Origin: Suilimivivens sp964614185
GTDB lineage: Bacteria; Bacillota; Clostridia; Lachnospirales; Lachnospiraceae
Length of the DNA stretch: 64,000 nucleotides
Assembly (NCBI GenBank): GCA_964614185.1
Contig: CAZTKJ010000011.1
Location: 1-64,000, forward strand
Reading direction: 5' to 3'
Under the pieces are notes generated by a model that was not told the origin of the DNA, did not search any database, and saw only the letters and a list, made by a program, of their open reading frames with translations. A program made the position numbers and the translations under genes. Positions 7,369 through 16,025 of this stretch are shown here, piece after piece. How positions within the stretch are numbered: position 1 is the first letter of the stretch; each line of letters begins with the position of its first letter.

Positions 7369-9146
7369 CAATATTTTCGAAATCGCCTGTATCTGTCCTC
7401 TGTAATTGCCTCTCCGTCCATATTGTCGAACTTTCTTAAAAAGGAGACTATATGCTCTTTCATAAATCCGGCAATGTCACCAACAGTGGAAGCATCTGCA
7501 TTTCCATACTCCGGAATAATGGTTTCTATTACGGAAAGATGTTTTAAATCCTCAGCCGTAACGCCCATCACTTCTGCCGCTTCCTCTGCCCGATTTCCAT
7601 CCTTCCAGAGAATGGATGCAAAACCTTCCGGGGATAAAATGGAGTAAGTGGAATTTTCCAACATCCACACTTCATTTCCAACGGCAAGTCCCAGCGCACC
7701 TCCGCTTCCCCCTTCTCCGATCACTATAGAAAGAATCGGCACTTTAAGCGCAGACATTTCAAAAAGGTTTTTGGCAATGGCCTCACCCTGTCCCTTTTCT
7801 TCTGCCTCCATTCCCGGATAAGCGCCGGATGTATTAATAAAACAGATTATGGGGCGATGGAATTTTTCTGCCTGCTTCATCAACCGCAGTGCTTTACGAT
7901 AGCCCTCCGGCGATGCCATTCCGTAATTCCGCATAGCACATTCCGCAACATCATTTCCTTTTTGAATTCCGATTACCGTAACAGGCTGGCCATAAAGCCA
8001 TGCAATTCCGCCTACAACAGCTTTGTCATCACCACTGCCTCTGTCACCGTGAAATTCCAGAAAGTCATCAAAAATCTGATCGATGTAAGTAAGGGCAGAG
8101 GGCCTGTCTATGCTTCTTGCCGCCTTTACTTTTTCCCATGCAGATTTAAACGGTGTCTTTGCCTGCTTCTCCTTGTTCACCTCACTGGGATCAAATTTTT
8201 GTATTTCTTCTGTGAAACTGCTGTAATCCTTGTTTGCCATAGAAATTCTGTGGGATCTCAATATCTGATATAAAGTGTTCTTCAAATCATCTCTCTCTAC
8301 CACCCGATCTACAAAACCGTGATTCAGTTGAAATTCTGCACGTTGGAATCCTTTTGGCAGTTTTTGCCCGATGGTCTGCTCAATGACTCTTGGTCCTGCA
8401 AAGCCGATAAGCGCTTCCGGTTCGGCAAGTATAATATCTCCCAACATGGCAAAGCTCGCCGTCACACCTCCGGTTGTGGGATCTGTCAATACCGTTACAT
8501 ACAAAAGTCCCGCATCAGCATGCTTTTTAAGTGCGGCTGAGGTCTTGGCCATCTGCATCAGGGAAATGATTCCTTCCTGCATCCTGGCTCCGCCGGAACA
8601 GCAGAAAAGAATTACCGGAAGTTTCTCCTTCGTTGCCCGCTCTACTGCAAGGGTAATTTTTTCGCCTACCACATGTCCCATGCTTCCCATAAGAAATCTG
8701 GCATCACACACCCCAAGGCATACCTTTTCTCCACAGATTTCCCCTGCTCCTACACTTACCCCTTCATGAAGTCCTGTCTTTTCCTTTACTTCCAGAAGTT
8801 TCTCTTCATATCCCGGAAAATGCAGCGGATTACTAATTTCCATCTCTTCAAACCATGGAATAAATGTATCTTTGTCACATACTATGCGGATTCGATTCTT
8901 GGTTCTTACACGAAAGTAATTTCCACAAACTGTGCAAATATAGTGATTGACCACAACATCCGACCTGATCAATTCTTGTTTGCAGCTGGGACACACAATA
9001 ATCTGTTTATCTTCCTGCCGTTCTCCATCTGTTTTCTCTTTTTTCTCTGTCAGCCTGCTTATAATTTTAAATTTATCTGATATCCTGTTTTCTTCATTGA
9101 CACCTTTTATATGTATGTATCTGTCTCTGCGAAATAATCTTGACAT
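7368..9146 (-). CDS. accDA: Fused acetyl-CoA carboxylase carboxyltransferase, beta plus alpha
   Basis: 592 residues that join two subunits normally made separately. The N-terminal half is AccD, with the zinc finger Cys52, Cys55, Cys71, Cys74 and GARMQEGI and TTGGVTASFAMLGD motifs. The C-terminal half (from about residue 335) is AccA, with RPSALTYIDQIFDDFLEFHGDR and GEGGSGGALGLAVGN. It transfers carboxylate from carboxybiotin to acetyl-CoA to make malonyl-CoA. A GGAGG site precedes the ATG. The biotin carrier (AccB) and biotin carboxylase (AccC) genes usually found beside it are absent from this operon. Confidence 0.93.
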   Translation of the reverse strand: MSRLFRRDRYIHIKGVNEENRISDKFKIISRLTEKKEKTDGERQEDKQIIVCPSCKQELIRSDVVVNHYICTVCGNYFRVRTKNRIRIVCDKDTFIPWFEEMEISNPLHFPGYEEKLLEVKEKTGLHEGVSVGAGEICGEKVCLGVCDARFLMGSMGHVVGEKITLAVERATKEKLPVILFCCSGGARMQEGIISLMQMAKTSAALKKHADAGLLYVTVLTDPTTGGVTASFAMLGDIILAEPEALIGFAGPRVIEQTIGQKLPKGFQRAEFQLNHGFVDRVVERDDLKNTLYQILRSHRISMANKDYSSFTEEIQKFDPSEVNKEKQAKTPFKSAWEKVKAARSIDRPSALTYIDQIFDDFLEFHGDRGSGDDKAVVGGIAWLYGQPVTVIGIQKGNDVAECAMRNYGMASPEGYRKALRLMKQAEKFHRPIICFINTSGAYPGMEAEEKGQGEAIAKNLFEMSALKVPILSIVIGEGGSGGALGLAVGNEVWMLENSTYSILSPEGFASILWKDGNRAEEAAEVMGVTAEDLKHLSVIETIIPEYGNADASTVGDIAGFMKEHIVSFLRKFDNMDGEAITEDRYRRFRKY

Positions 9147-9181
9147 ATTCTGCCTCCAAAATCTCCTATACCGGAAAGACT

Positions 9182-9610
9182 TTACGAAATTGAAAAAGTA
9201 AGTTCTGCCTGTACTGCCACTTTACCATCTACTGTTGCTGTCGCTCTTCCTATGCCGATAGGGCCTTTTTGCTTGATAATTTCCGTTTCCAGCATTAAAA
9301 CATCGCCGGGTATCACTTTTTTCCTGAATTTTGCTGCTCCAATAGCCGCAAAATAGGCCGTCTTTCCTTTATTTTCTTCCAGACTTAAAATTGCCACCGC
9401 ACCGGTCTGTGCCAGTGCTTCTATAATAAGTACTCCTGGCATTACCGGTTCCTGTGGAAAATGCCCCTGGAAAAAGGGTTCATTATAGGAAACACACTTT
9501 TTTGCTACTGCCCTCACCCCCGGAGTCATTTCTTCTATTGTATCAAGCAGCATAAATGGCTGCCTGTGGGGTATGATTTCCATGATTTCTTTTGCTGTTA
9601 ATAAAGCCAT
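9182..9610 (-). CDS. fabZ: 3-hydroxyacyl-ACP dehydratase
   Basis: 142 residues with the hotdog-fold FabZ motifs: IPHRQPFMLLD, the catalytic His in FFQGHFPQEPVMPGVLIIEALAQTGA with its downstream Glu, and KFRKKVIPGD. It removes water from 3-hydroxyacyl-ACP during chain elongation. The start at 9610 is preferred because GGAGG lies directly upstream; the upstream ATG at 9622 is part of that ribosome site context and has none of its own. Only 16 bases separate it from fabF. Confidence 0.94.
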   Translation of the reverse strand: MALLTAKEIMEIIPHRQPFMLLDTIEEMTPGVRAVAKKCVSYNEPFFQGHFPQEPVMPGVLIIEALAQTGAVAILSLEENKGKTAYFAAIGAAKFRKKVIPGDVLMLETEIIKQKGPIGIGRATATVDGKVAVQAELTFSIS

Positions 9611-9626
9611 ACTATCCTCCATGATG

Positions 9627-10862
9627 CTAATCTTTGTATTTACCGATCAGGATACTTGCATTATGTCCGCCGAATCCAAGAGAATTACTCAGCGCATACG
9701 GTATCTCTTCCTCATAAGGTTCCTTGCAATAGTCAAGATCAATTTCCTCATCAGGTGTCTCATACCCTACTGTCTTATGGATAAATCCGGCTTCCATCTC
9801 TTTTACACAGGTTACAAATTCCACTGCCCCTGCTGCTCCCAGAAGATGTCCTATCATGGATTTGGTTGAATTAATATGTATCTTTTGCGCATGCTCCCCA
9901 AATGCTGCCTTAATCGCTCTGGTCTCAAAAAGATCATTATGATGGGTAGCCGTTCCGTGGGCATTGATATAAGTGATATCTTCCGGCGAAATACCTCCGT
10001 CTTCTATGGCAGCAAGCATTGCCTTTGCAGCGCCCATACCATCCTCTGCCGGAGATGTGATATGATAAGCGTCACTGGTACATCCATATCCCAATACCTC
10101 TGCATAAATATGGGCGCCTCTTTTCTTTGCATGTTCCAGTTCTTCCAGAACAACAATGCCGGCCCCTTCTCCCATGACAAATCCGCTGCGATTCTTATCA
10201 AAGGGAAGCGAACACCTGTCGGGATCATCTACAGAAGACAGTGCCGTAAGTGCACAGAATCCGGATATCCCAATGGGCGTAATGGAACTTTCTGTCCCTC
10301 CTGCAACCATCACATCTGCTTCTCCATAAGAAATGCTGCGGAACGCCTCTCCGATAGAATTGGTTCCTGTGGCACATGCCGTAACCACATTGATGCTTTT
10401 TCCCTTAAGACCAAACTGAATGGACACGTTTCCTGCTGCCATATTGGAAATCATGAGCGGCACCATAAGAGGACTTACCTTAGAGGGTCCCCTGCTGATC
10501 AGCCGGTCATACTCCCTTTCTATCGTCTGCAGGCTTCCGATTCCGGATCCCACAGCACAACCTACACGATAGGGATCTTCCTGTTCCATATCGATTCCTG
10601 AATCCGTCAGAGCCTCTTTTGCAGCTGCCACTGCATACTGCCCAAAAAGCTCCATGCGCTTTGCCGTTTTGAAATCCATATAATCCTTTGCTTCAAATCC
10701 TTTTACCTCTGCCGCAACATGACATTTATATCCGTCACTGTCAAATTTGGTAATAGGACCAAAACCATGTTTTCCTTCTTTAATGGACTGAAAAAAATCC
10801 TCCACAGTCAGTCCAATGGGAGTAATTGCCCCCATTCCGGTTACTACTACACGTCTGCTCAT
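9627..10862 (-). CDS. fabF: 3-oxoacyl-ACP synthase II
   Basis: 411 residues, full length. The Cys-His-His triad of elongating KAS enzymes is present: Cys163 in TACATGTNSIG, His302 in NAHGTATHHND and His339 in SMIGHLLGAAG. It condenses malonyl-ACP with growing acyl-ACP. It is the only KAS I/II gene in the operon, so it would also have to elongate any cis-unsaturated intermediate. Confidence 0.96.
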   Translation of the reverse strand: MSRRVVVTGMGAITPIGLTVEDFFQSIKEGKHGFGPITKFDSDGYKCHVAAEVKGFEAKDYMDFKTAKRMELFGQYAVAAAKEALTDSGIDMEQEDPYRVGCAVGSGIGSLQTIEREYDRLISRGPSKVSPLMVPLMISNMAAGNVSIQFGLKGKSINVVTACATGTNSIGEAFRSISYGEADVMVAGGTESSITPIGISGFCALTALSSVDDPDRCSLPFDKNRSGFVMGEGAGIVVLEELEHAKKRGAHIYAEVLGYGCTSDAYHITSPAEDGMGAAKAMLAAIEDGGISPEDITYINAHGTATHHNDLFETRAIKAAFGEHAQKIHINSTKSMIGHLLGAAGAVEFVTCVKEMEAGFIHKTVGYETPDEEIDLDYCKEPYEEEIPYALSNSLGFGGHNASILIGKYKD

Positions 10863-10896
10863 TTTTCCTCCATTCTGACCACACCGGCACTTTCAT

Positions 10897-11637
10897 CTAT
10901 ACTGCCATTCCGCCGTCAACTGAAATAACCTGCCCTGTGATATAATTTGCTGCTTCCGATGCCAGAAATGCTACAACTCCTGCCACTTCCTCAGCAGACC
11001 CCGTTCTCTTTAAAAGAATCTGTTCCTTCATGTTTTCCCTTATGGTATCAGAAAGATCCTTTGTCATTTCTGTCTCAATGAACCCCGGTGCCACTGCATT
11101 CACAGTAATTCCACGACTTCCCAATTCTCTTGCCGCACTTTTGGTAAGACCGATGATTCCTGCCTTGGAAGCACAGTAATTTGCCTGCCCCGGATTGCCC
11201 ATCACACCGGTAACAGAGGAAATGTTGATAATCTTACCGCTCTTTTGCTTCAGTAATTGTCTTGATATATGCCGCATGGTATTAAAGCATCCCTTAAGAT
11301 TCACATCGATCACGCGGTCAAAATCTTCCTCACCCATTTTCATCAGCAGATTATCCCTGGTGATACCGGCATTGTTCACAAGAATATCAATGTGACCATA
11401 TTCTTTTACCAGTGCTGTTATCATTTCACCACAAGCGTCAAAATCCGCTACATTACATCCGTAAACAATGGCGTCTCCTCCTGCTTTTTTAATTTCTTCC
11501 ATAGTTTCCAACGCCTTTTCTTTAGAGCCATTGTAGTTTACCACTACAAAAGCGCCCTCTTTTGCAAGTTTGATCGCTATGGCTCTTCCGATTCCTCTCC
11601 CTGCACCGGTCACCAGCGCTACTTTTTCATTAAGCAT
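10897..11637 (-). CDS. fabG: 3-oxoacyl-ACP reductase
   Basis: 246 residues, short-chain dehydrogenase fold. The NADPH-binding TGAGRGIGRA is at residues 10-19, NNAG at 88-91, and the Ser-Tyr-Lys set is INISSVTG (about Ser141), Tyr154 and Lys158 (YCASK). The C-terminal end NYITGQVISVDGGMAV is typical of FabG. It reduces 3-oxoacyl-ACP. Its start overlaps the end of fabD by 8 bases. Confidence 0.95.
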   Translation of the reverse strand: MLNEKVALVTGAGRGIGRAIAIKLAKEGAFVVVNYNGSKEKALETMEEIKKAGGDAIVYGCNVADFDACGEMITALVKEYGHIDILVNNAGITRDNLLMKMGEEDFDRVIDVNLKGCFNTMRHISRQLLKQKSGKIINISSVTGVMGNPGQANYCASKAGIIGLTKSAARELGSRGITVNAVAPGFIETEMTKDLSDTIRENMKEQILLKRTGSAEEVAGVVAFLASEAANYITGQVISVDGGMAV

Positions 11638-12556
11638 TTGTCAATACCTCCAGGCACTTTGCAAGATCCTCATATTTATCAATATTAAGAACCGTAACTT
11701 CTCTGTTTATCTTTTTCACAAAACTGCTCAGTGTTTTTCCGGGTCCGATTTCCACAAAGGTGTCCACACCGTCCGCCAACATTCTCTCCACAGACTGCTG
11801 CCACTTTACAGGGGATGAAATCTGTTTCTCTAAAAGTTCCCTGACGTTTTTAGGTGAAGATACATAATCTGCTGTCATGTTTGCCACATAGGGAACTGAA
11901 AAGTCATAAATCTGCACTTTATCAAGATCCTTCCTAAGTCTTTCTCCTGCTCCCACAAGCATCTGGGAGTGGAAAGGACCGCTGACATTTAAGAAAATGA
12001 CACGTTTAGCTCCTTTTTCTTTCAATGCTTCTCCGGCTCTGTTAACTGCACCTGCTTCTCCGGTAATGACAATCTGTCCGGGGCAGTTATAATTTGCAAT
12101 AGAAACGATTCCCTGAGTACCTGCGCAGACTTCCTCTATCGCTTCACCGGGAAGTCCCATCACAGCTGCCATGGCGCCGCCTGTGGGTACCGCTTCCTGC
12201 ATATAAATACCTCTTCTTCTGACAATTGCAAATGCCTCCCCTTCCTTCATTGCTCCGCATGCCACAATTGCCCCATATTCCCCCAGGCTCAGCCCTGCTG
12301 TCACATCCGGATGAACTCCCCTCTCTTCTAATACCTTTAAAATTGCCGTTTCTACCGTCAACATGGCAATCTGGGTATATTCTGTAATAGAAAGCCTGTC
12401 ATTTTCTGTAAAGCAGAGGGCAGGCATATCCAGACCGGTTATATTGCTTGCCTTATTAAATATCTCCCTGGCAGTTTCTTCATTTTCATAAAAATCTTTT
12501 CCCATTCCTATGTACTGTGCTCCCTGTCCCGGAAACATAAACGCTATCTTACTCAT
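11630..12556 (-). CDS. fabD: Malonyl-CoA:ACP transacylase
   Basis: About 308 residues. It carries the FPGQGAQ opening, the nucleophile Ser90 in GLSLGEYGA, and the His of GPFHSQML. It loads malonyl groups onto ACP. The ATG at 12556 (MSKIAFMFPG) is chosen with GGAAGG/AGGAAT upstream; an in-frame GTG at 12577, four bases before the fabK stop, is the alternative and would add seven residues. Confidence 0.95.
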   Translation of the reverse strand: MSKIAFMFPGQGAQYIGMGKDFYENEETAREIFNKASNITGLDMPALCFTENDRLSITEYTQIAMLTVETAILKVLEERGVHPDVTAGLSLGEYGAIVACGAMKEGEAFAIVRRRGIYMQEAVPTGGAMAAVMGLPGEAIEEVCAGTQGIVSIANYNCPGQIVITGEAGAVNRAGEALKEKGAKRVIFLNVSGPFHSQMLVGAGERLRKDLDKVQIYDFSVPYVANMTADYVSSPKNVRELLEKQISSPVKWQQSVERMLADGVDTFVEIGPGKTLSSFVKKINREVTVLNIDKYEDLAKCLEVLTNA

Positions 12557-12573
12557 ATCCTTCCCTATTCCTT

Positions 12574-13494
12574 TCACTTTAAAAGAACTTCTGCTTCCTG
12601 CATGATCTCATCTATCATCTCCTTGCAGGTCTGCTCCTTTTTTACAAGTCCCGCAATCTGTCCTGCCATCAATGTTCCATTTATTGTATCCCCATCGATT
12701 ACCGCTTTACGTAAAGATCCAAGGGTAAGATGTTCCAATTCCTCAAGTCCTGCACCTTCTTTTTCCAAACGAAGATATTCTCTTGTCATCTGGTTCCTTA
12801 TCTGACGGACCGGGTGCCCCGTGCTCATTCCGGTAACTTCCGAATCAATGTCTTTCGCCTTGATCACCTTTTCTTTATAGTTCTGATGCACAATAGATTC
12901 TCTGGCAACTACAAATCTGGTGCCCATCTGCACTGCTTCGGCTCCCAACATAAAAGCTGCTGCAAAGCCTCTGGCATCCCCTATGCCGCCTGCTGCAATG
13001 ACCGGAATCTGAACTGCATCCACAACCTGCGGAACCAGGCACATGGTAGTGGCAGATCCGATATGTCCTCCGGACTCTGTTCCTTCCGCTACAACTGCAT
13101 CCGCACCGCACCGTTCCATCATTTTCGCCATAGCCACACTGGCTACCACTGGAATGACCTTTACTCCGGCTTCTTTAAAATCCTTCATGAACTTTGCCGG
13201 ATTGCCGGCTCCGGTAGTCACTACCTTGACCTCTTCTTCCAGAACCACTTTTGCAACTTCAGGCGCATTAGGATTCATCAGCATGATATTGACGCCTATA
13301 GGCTTATCTGTAAGTTGTCTTGCTTTTCTTATTTCTTCTCTTACAACTTCTGCCGGAGCACTGGCTGCTCCTATGATACCAAGGCCACCTGCTTCTGAGA
13401 CTGCTGCCGCAAGATGATGCTCTGCCACCCATGCCATACCGCCTTGTATAATTGGATATTTAATCCCCAAAAGTTCTGTTATTCTGGTTTTCAT
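12574..13494 (-). CDS. fabK: Enoyl-ACP reductase II (FMN, FabK type)
   Basis: 306 residues. It opens with the FabK phrase ITELLGIKYPIIQGGMAWVA and has His144 in GTESGGHIG at exactly the position of the catalytic His of pneumococcal FabK. AAGGIGDARG and GAEAVQMGTRFVVA form the FMN phosphate site. It catalyses the last reduction of each elongation cycle with NAD(P)H. No FabI-type reductase is present, so resistance to triclosan-type inhibitors would be expected. Stop of acpP and start of fabK overlap (TAATG). Confidence 0.95.
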   Translation of the reverse strand: MKTRITELLGIKYPIIQGGMAWVAEHHLAAAVSEAGGLGIIGAASAPAEVVREEIRKARQLTDKPIGVNIMLMNPNAPEVAKVVLEEEVKVVTTGAGNPAKFMKDFKEAGVKVIPVVASVAMAKMMERCGADAVVAEGTESGGHIGSATTMCLVPQVVDAVQIPVIAAGGIGDARGFAAAFMLGAEAVQMGTRFVVARESIVHQNYKEKVIKAKDIDSEVTGMSTGHPVRQIRNQMTREYLRLEKEGAGLEELEHLTLGSLRKAVIDGDTINGTLMAGQIAGLVKKEQTCKEMIDEIMQEAEVLLK

Positions 13495-13724
13495 TACTCT
13501 GCCTCTTTGCTTTTCAAGTATTCAACTACTGCACCTACTGTGGTAAGCTTCTCAAGGTCTTCAGAAGGAATCTCAACATTATATTCTTCCTCCAATGCCA
13601 TTACAAGCTCAAATAAATCCAGTGAGTCCACATTAAGATCTTCCTTAAAGGAAGTCTCCATCTTAATTTCTGCATTGTCCATGTTCAATTGTTCTTTGAT
13701 GATTTCCACTACTTTTTCAAACAT
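13494..13724 (-). CDS. acpP: Acyl carrier protein
   Basis: 76 acidic residues with the phosphopantetheine-accepting Ser in NVDSLDLFELVMALEEEYNVEIP. First gene of the fab operon, so it is the gene closest to the promoter. The start at 13724 (MFEKVV) has AAGGAG six bases upstream; the frame extends to an ATG at 13739 that would place the ribosome site inside the gene. Confidence 0.95.
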   Translation of the reverse strand: MFEKVVEIIKEQLNMDNAEIKMETSFKEDLNVDSLDLFELVMALEEEYNVEIPSEDLEKLTTVGAVVEYLKSKEAE

Positions 13725-13813
13725 ATTCTTCTCCTTCATTTTTTCATTTCATTTATTCCCGCCAGCAACAAACCAAGCGACTGTTTGCGGCGTGTCTTTG
13801 ACTTGATACCAAG

Positions 13814-13864
13814 TACTTTGACCATCAAATATTTTGATAATCAAAATATTTGATGGTCAAAGTA
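13814..13864. promoter_or_regulatory. 51-bp perfect palindrome: triple FabT-type operator
   Basis: Two exact 25-bp arms (13814-13838 and 13840-13864) around a single central base at 13839. The centre reads ATTTTGATAATCAAAAT, a close match to the FabT box of streptococci (TTTGATTATCAAA core). Each arm also contains a weaker box (TTTGACCATCAAA), with centres at about 13823, 13839 and 13855, spaced 16 bp. It starts at the -10 box and covers the transcription start, so a bound repressor would block the operon. Confidence 0.85.
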
Positions 13865-13889
13865 TATAGCAGTTGTAAAAAAATGTCAA
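13861..13889 (-). promoter_or_regulatory. Promoter of the fab operon
   Basis: On the minus strand TTGACA (13884-13889), 17-base spacer and TATACT (13861-13866). This is close to the sigma-A consensus. The -10 box overlaps the outer edge of the FabT-type palindrome, and the start of transcription falls inside it. The leader to acpP is about 130 bases. Confidence 0.88.
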
Positions 13890-13927
13890 CTACTTTTATG
13901 AATGGGAGGACTAAACTGTTACTTATT

Positions 13928-13943
13928 TGGGTCAAATGACCCA
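13928..13943. promoter_or_regulatory. 16-bp palindrome upstream of the fab promoter
   Basis: TGGGTCA-AA-TGACCCA, 7-bp arms, about 40 bases upstream of the fab -35 box. GC content and position suggest a second protein-binding site, but no known operator is recognised. Confidence 0.45.
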
Positions 13944-13966
13944 GGGAAGTTTTTCTATTACACAAT

Positions 13967-14038
13967 AAGACCGCGAATTTGAGCTCTAAGCATCAGTATG
14001 CTCTGGCAACATCTGACTTGTCTCAAATCTGCGGTCTT
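13967..14038. repeat. Long imperfect stem-loop between ptsI and the fab promoter
   Basis: 17-base arms (13967-13983 and 14022-14038) match at 15 of 17 positions, and the 38-base loop holds a second small hairpin (AGCAT/ATGCT). It lies about 50 bases downstream of ptsI. It lacks a clear T tail on the minus strand but is the only structure that could end the PTS transcript before the fab promoter. Confidence 0.6.
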
Positions 14039-14088
14039 TATATAAGGGGGACTGTTTTAACTATATTTTAATTATATTTAACTACGCT

Positions 14089-15702
14089 TTAGCTGTGCTC
14101 CCGGATCTTTTTCCGAATAGGTAAAACACAGGAAGGAGATACGCTCAGTTCATCAATACCCATTTCCACAAAGGTATCCGTAAGGGTAGTATCTGCTCCA
14201 AGTTCGCCACAGATTCCCACCCATGCGCCTCCTTTATGGCCGTTTTCAATAGTCATCTGTATCATTTTAAGCACAGCAGGATGATGAGAATCATAAATAT
14301 CATCCAGTTTCGCATTCTGCCTGTCAATGGCAAGAGTGTACTGGGTAAGGTCATTGGTTCCGATACTGAAGAAATCCACTTCCTTTGCCAGATCCTCACT
14401 GATCATAACAGCAGCAGGGGTTTCAATCATAATGCCAAGCTCAACATCACCGTATTGTACCCCATTCTCCGTAAGTTCTGCCTTAACTTCTTCCACGATT
14501 TCTTTAATCTGCTTTACTTCTTTCACAGAGATGATCATAGGAAACATAATGCCGATATTGCCATAGGCGCTTGCCCGGTATAAAGCCCTAAGCTGGGTTT
14601 TAAAGATATCAACCTGTTTTAAGCAGATACGGATGGCACGATATCCCATTGCCGGATTTTCTTCCTTCTCCAGATTAAAGTAATCGATCTGCTTATCGGC
14701 TCCGATATCCAGAGTTCTTATAATTACCTTTTTGCCGGCCATAGTCTCTGCAACAGAACGATACACCTGAAACTGCTCTTCTTCTGTAGGATAATGATCC
14801 TTTTCCAGATATAAGAACTCACTTCTAAACAATCCGATTCCTGCGGCGTCATTCTGCATCACAGACTGAAGATCGGATATTCCTCCGATATTAGCATAAA
14901 GCCGAATTGGTCTGCCGCTTAAAGTTACGGTTTCCTTTCCTTTTAATTCCAAAAGGAGTTGCTTTTTGGCTGCTTCCTGTGCAGCTTTTTCTTCATATTC
15001 TGCCAAAACAGCCTCATCAGGTTCTACGATCAATTCGCCTTTAAAGCCATCCACAATTGCCCTTTTTCCATCGATCTCTTCATCATATTCAAGACCGATG
15101 AGCGCCGGAACATTCATGGTTCTTGCTAAAATTGCCGTATGGGAATTGGCGGAACCATAGCGGGTCACAAATGAATTTACTTTACTTTTATCCATCTGTA
15201 CTGTCTCGCTTGGAGACAGATCATCTGCCACAACAATCGTTGGCACGTCTGCATTTACCTCCTCAGACTGTGCACTCATCAAAATGGAAATCAGTCTCTC
15301 AGAAATATCCCGGACATCAGCAGCTCTCTCTTTCATGTAATCGTCATCCATCATGGCAAACATGTTGGCAAAATTATCTGCCGTAACTGCCACCGCATAC
15401 TCTGCATTGATCTGCTGCGTTTTTATCATGTTTTGAATGGATTCCTGATAATCCTGATCCTCCAGCATCATCTGATGAACCTCAAAGATGGCGGCTCCGG
15501 ATTCTCCTACCTCCAAAAGAGCTTTATCATACAGTCCTTTTAACTGTTCCTTAGCTTCTTCCACTGCATCTTCCATTCTGACAAGTTCCTGCTCCACATT
15601 GTCAATATGGCTTCTGTGAACGTTCTTTTTTTCTTTTTTTAAAATACGGATCTGTCCAATGGCAATACCATGGTAGACCGGTTTACCCACATAAGTTTTC
15701 AT
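14089..15702 (-). CDS. ptsI: PTS enzyme I (phosphoenolpyruvate-protein phosphotransferase)
   Basis: 537 residues, somewhat shorter than the usual 570. The phospho-accepting His lies in YGSANSHTAILAR, a variant of the normal GGRTSHSAIMAR. The PEP-binding C-terminal half has LFRSEFLY, RTLDIGADKQ, EENPAMGYRAIR, IGTNDLTQY and the Cys in GICGELGAD. It passes phosphate from PEP to HPr. Its place as last gene of a mannose-type PTS operon, together with a non-standard HPr, suggests that it may be a dedicated enzyme I rather than the only general one of the cell. Confidence 0.93.
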   Translation of the reverse strand: MKTYVGKPVYHGIAIGQIRILKKEKKNVHRSHIDNVEQELVRMEDAVEEAKEQLKGLYDKALLEVGESGAAIFEVHQMMLEDQDYQESIQNMIKTQQINAEYAVAVTADNFANMFAMMDDDYMKERAADVRDISERLISILMSAQSEEVNADVPTIVVADDLSPSETVQMDKSKVNSFVTRYGSANSHTAILARTMNVPALIGLEYDEEIDGKRAIVDGFKGELIVEPDEAVLAEYEEKAAQEAAKKQLLLELKGKETVTLSGRPIRLYANIGGISDLQSVMQNDAAGIGLFRSEFLYLEKDHYPTEEEQFQVYRSVAETMAGKKVIIRTLDIGADKQIDYFNLEKEENPAMGYRAIRICLKQVDIFKTQLRALYRASAYGNIGIMFPMIISVKEVKQIKEIVEEVKAELTENGVQYGDVELGIMIETPAAVMISEDLAKEVDFFSIGTNDLTQYTLAIDRQNAKLDDIYDSHHPAVLKMIQMTIENGHKGGAWVGICGELGADTTLTDTFVEMGIDELSVSPSCVLPIRKKIREHS

Positions 15703-15735
15703 ACCTGTATCCTCACTTTCGCATGGGACTTTTCT

Positions 15736-15993
15736 TTAAATATTTTCTGCTACAAAAGCTTCAAGGACTGCTGCTTCTTCCTCTTCCTTCTCGCCTTCTA
15801 CTAAGATTTCCACTTCATCGCCATGTTTTACCGAGAGTCCCATTACATTGAAGATTCTCTTAGCATCTCCGCTTTTTTCTCCTTTTTTAATGGTAACCTT
15901 ACTGGTACACTTTGCTGCTTCCTTTACCAGCTGTCCTGCCGGTCTTGCATGAAGTCCCATCTCATCCTTTACAACAAACGAAAATTTAACCAT
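15736..15993 (-). CDS. ptsH: HPr phosphocarrier with Arg at position 46
   Basis: 85 residues. His15 in GLHARPAG is the phosphate relay residue. The normal regulatory Ser46, in KSIMGVMSL of Bacillus HPr, aligns with Arg46 here (AKRIFNVMGL). HPr kinase/phosphorylase acts on Ser46, so this protein should not be able to take part in CcpA-dependent catabolite repression. It follows the HAD gene by 32 bases and precedes ptsI by 33 bases. A dedicated HPr for this PTS is the simplest reading. Confidence 0.92.
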   Translation of the reverse strand: MVKFSFVVKDEMGLHARPAGQLVKEAAKCTSKVTIKKGEKSGDAKRIFNVMGLSVKHGDEVEILVEGEKEEEEAAVLEAFVAENI

Positions 15994-16025
15994 ATTGTTA
16001 ATCCTCCATTTTCAATTAATCTTGT

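Noticed and set aside
7368..9146. Possible frameshift or misassembly joining accD and accA
   Set aside because: The frame is continuous, both halves are full length, and fused AccDA proteins of this size are known in Firmicutes, so it is treated as a true fusion.
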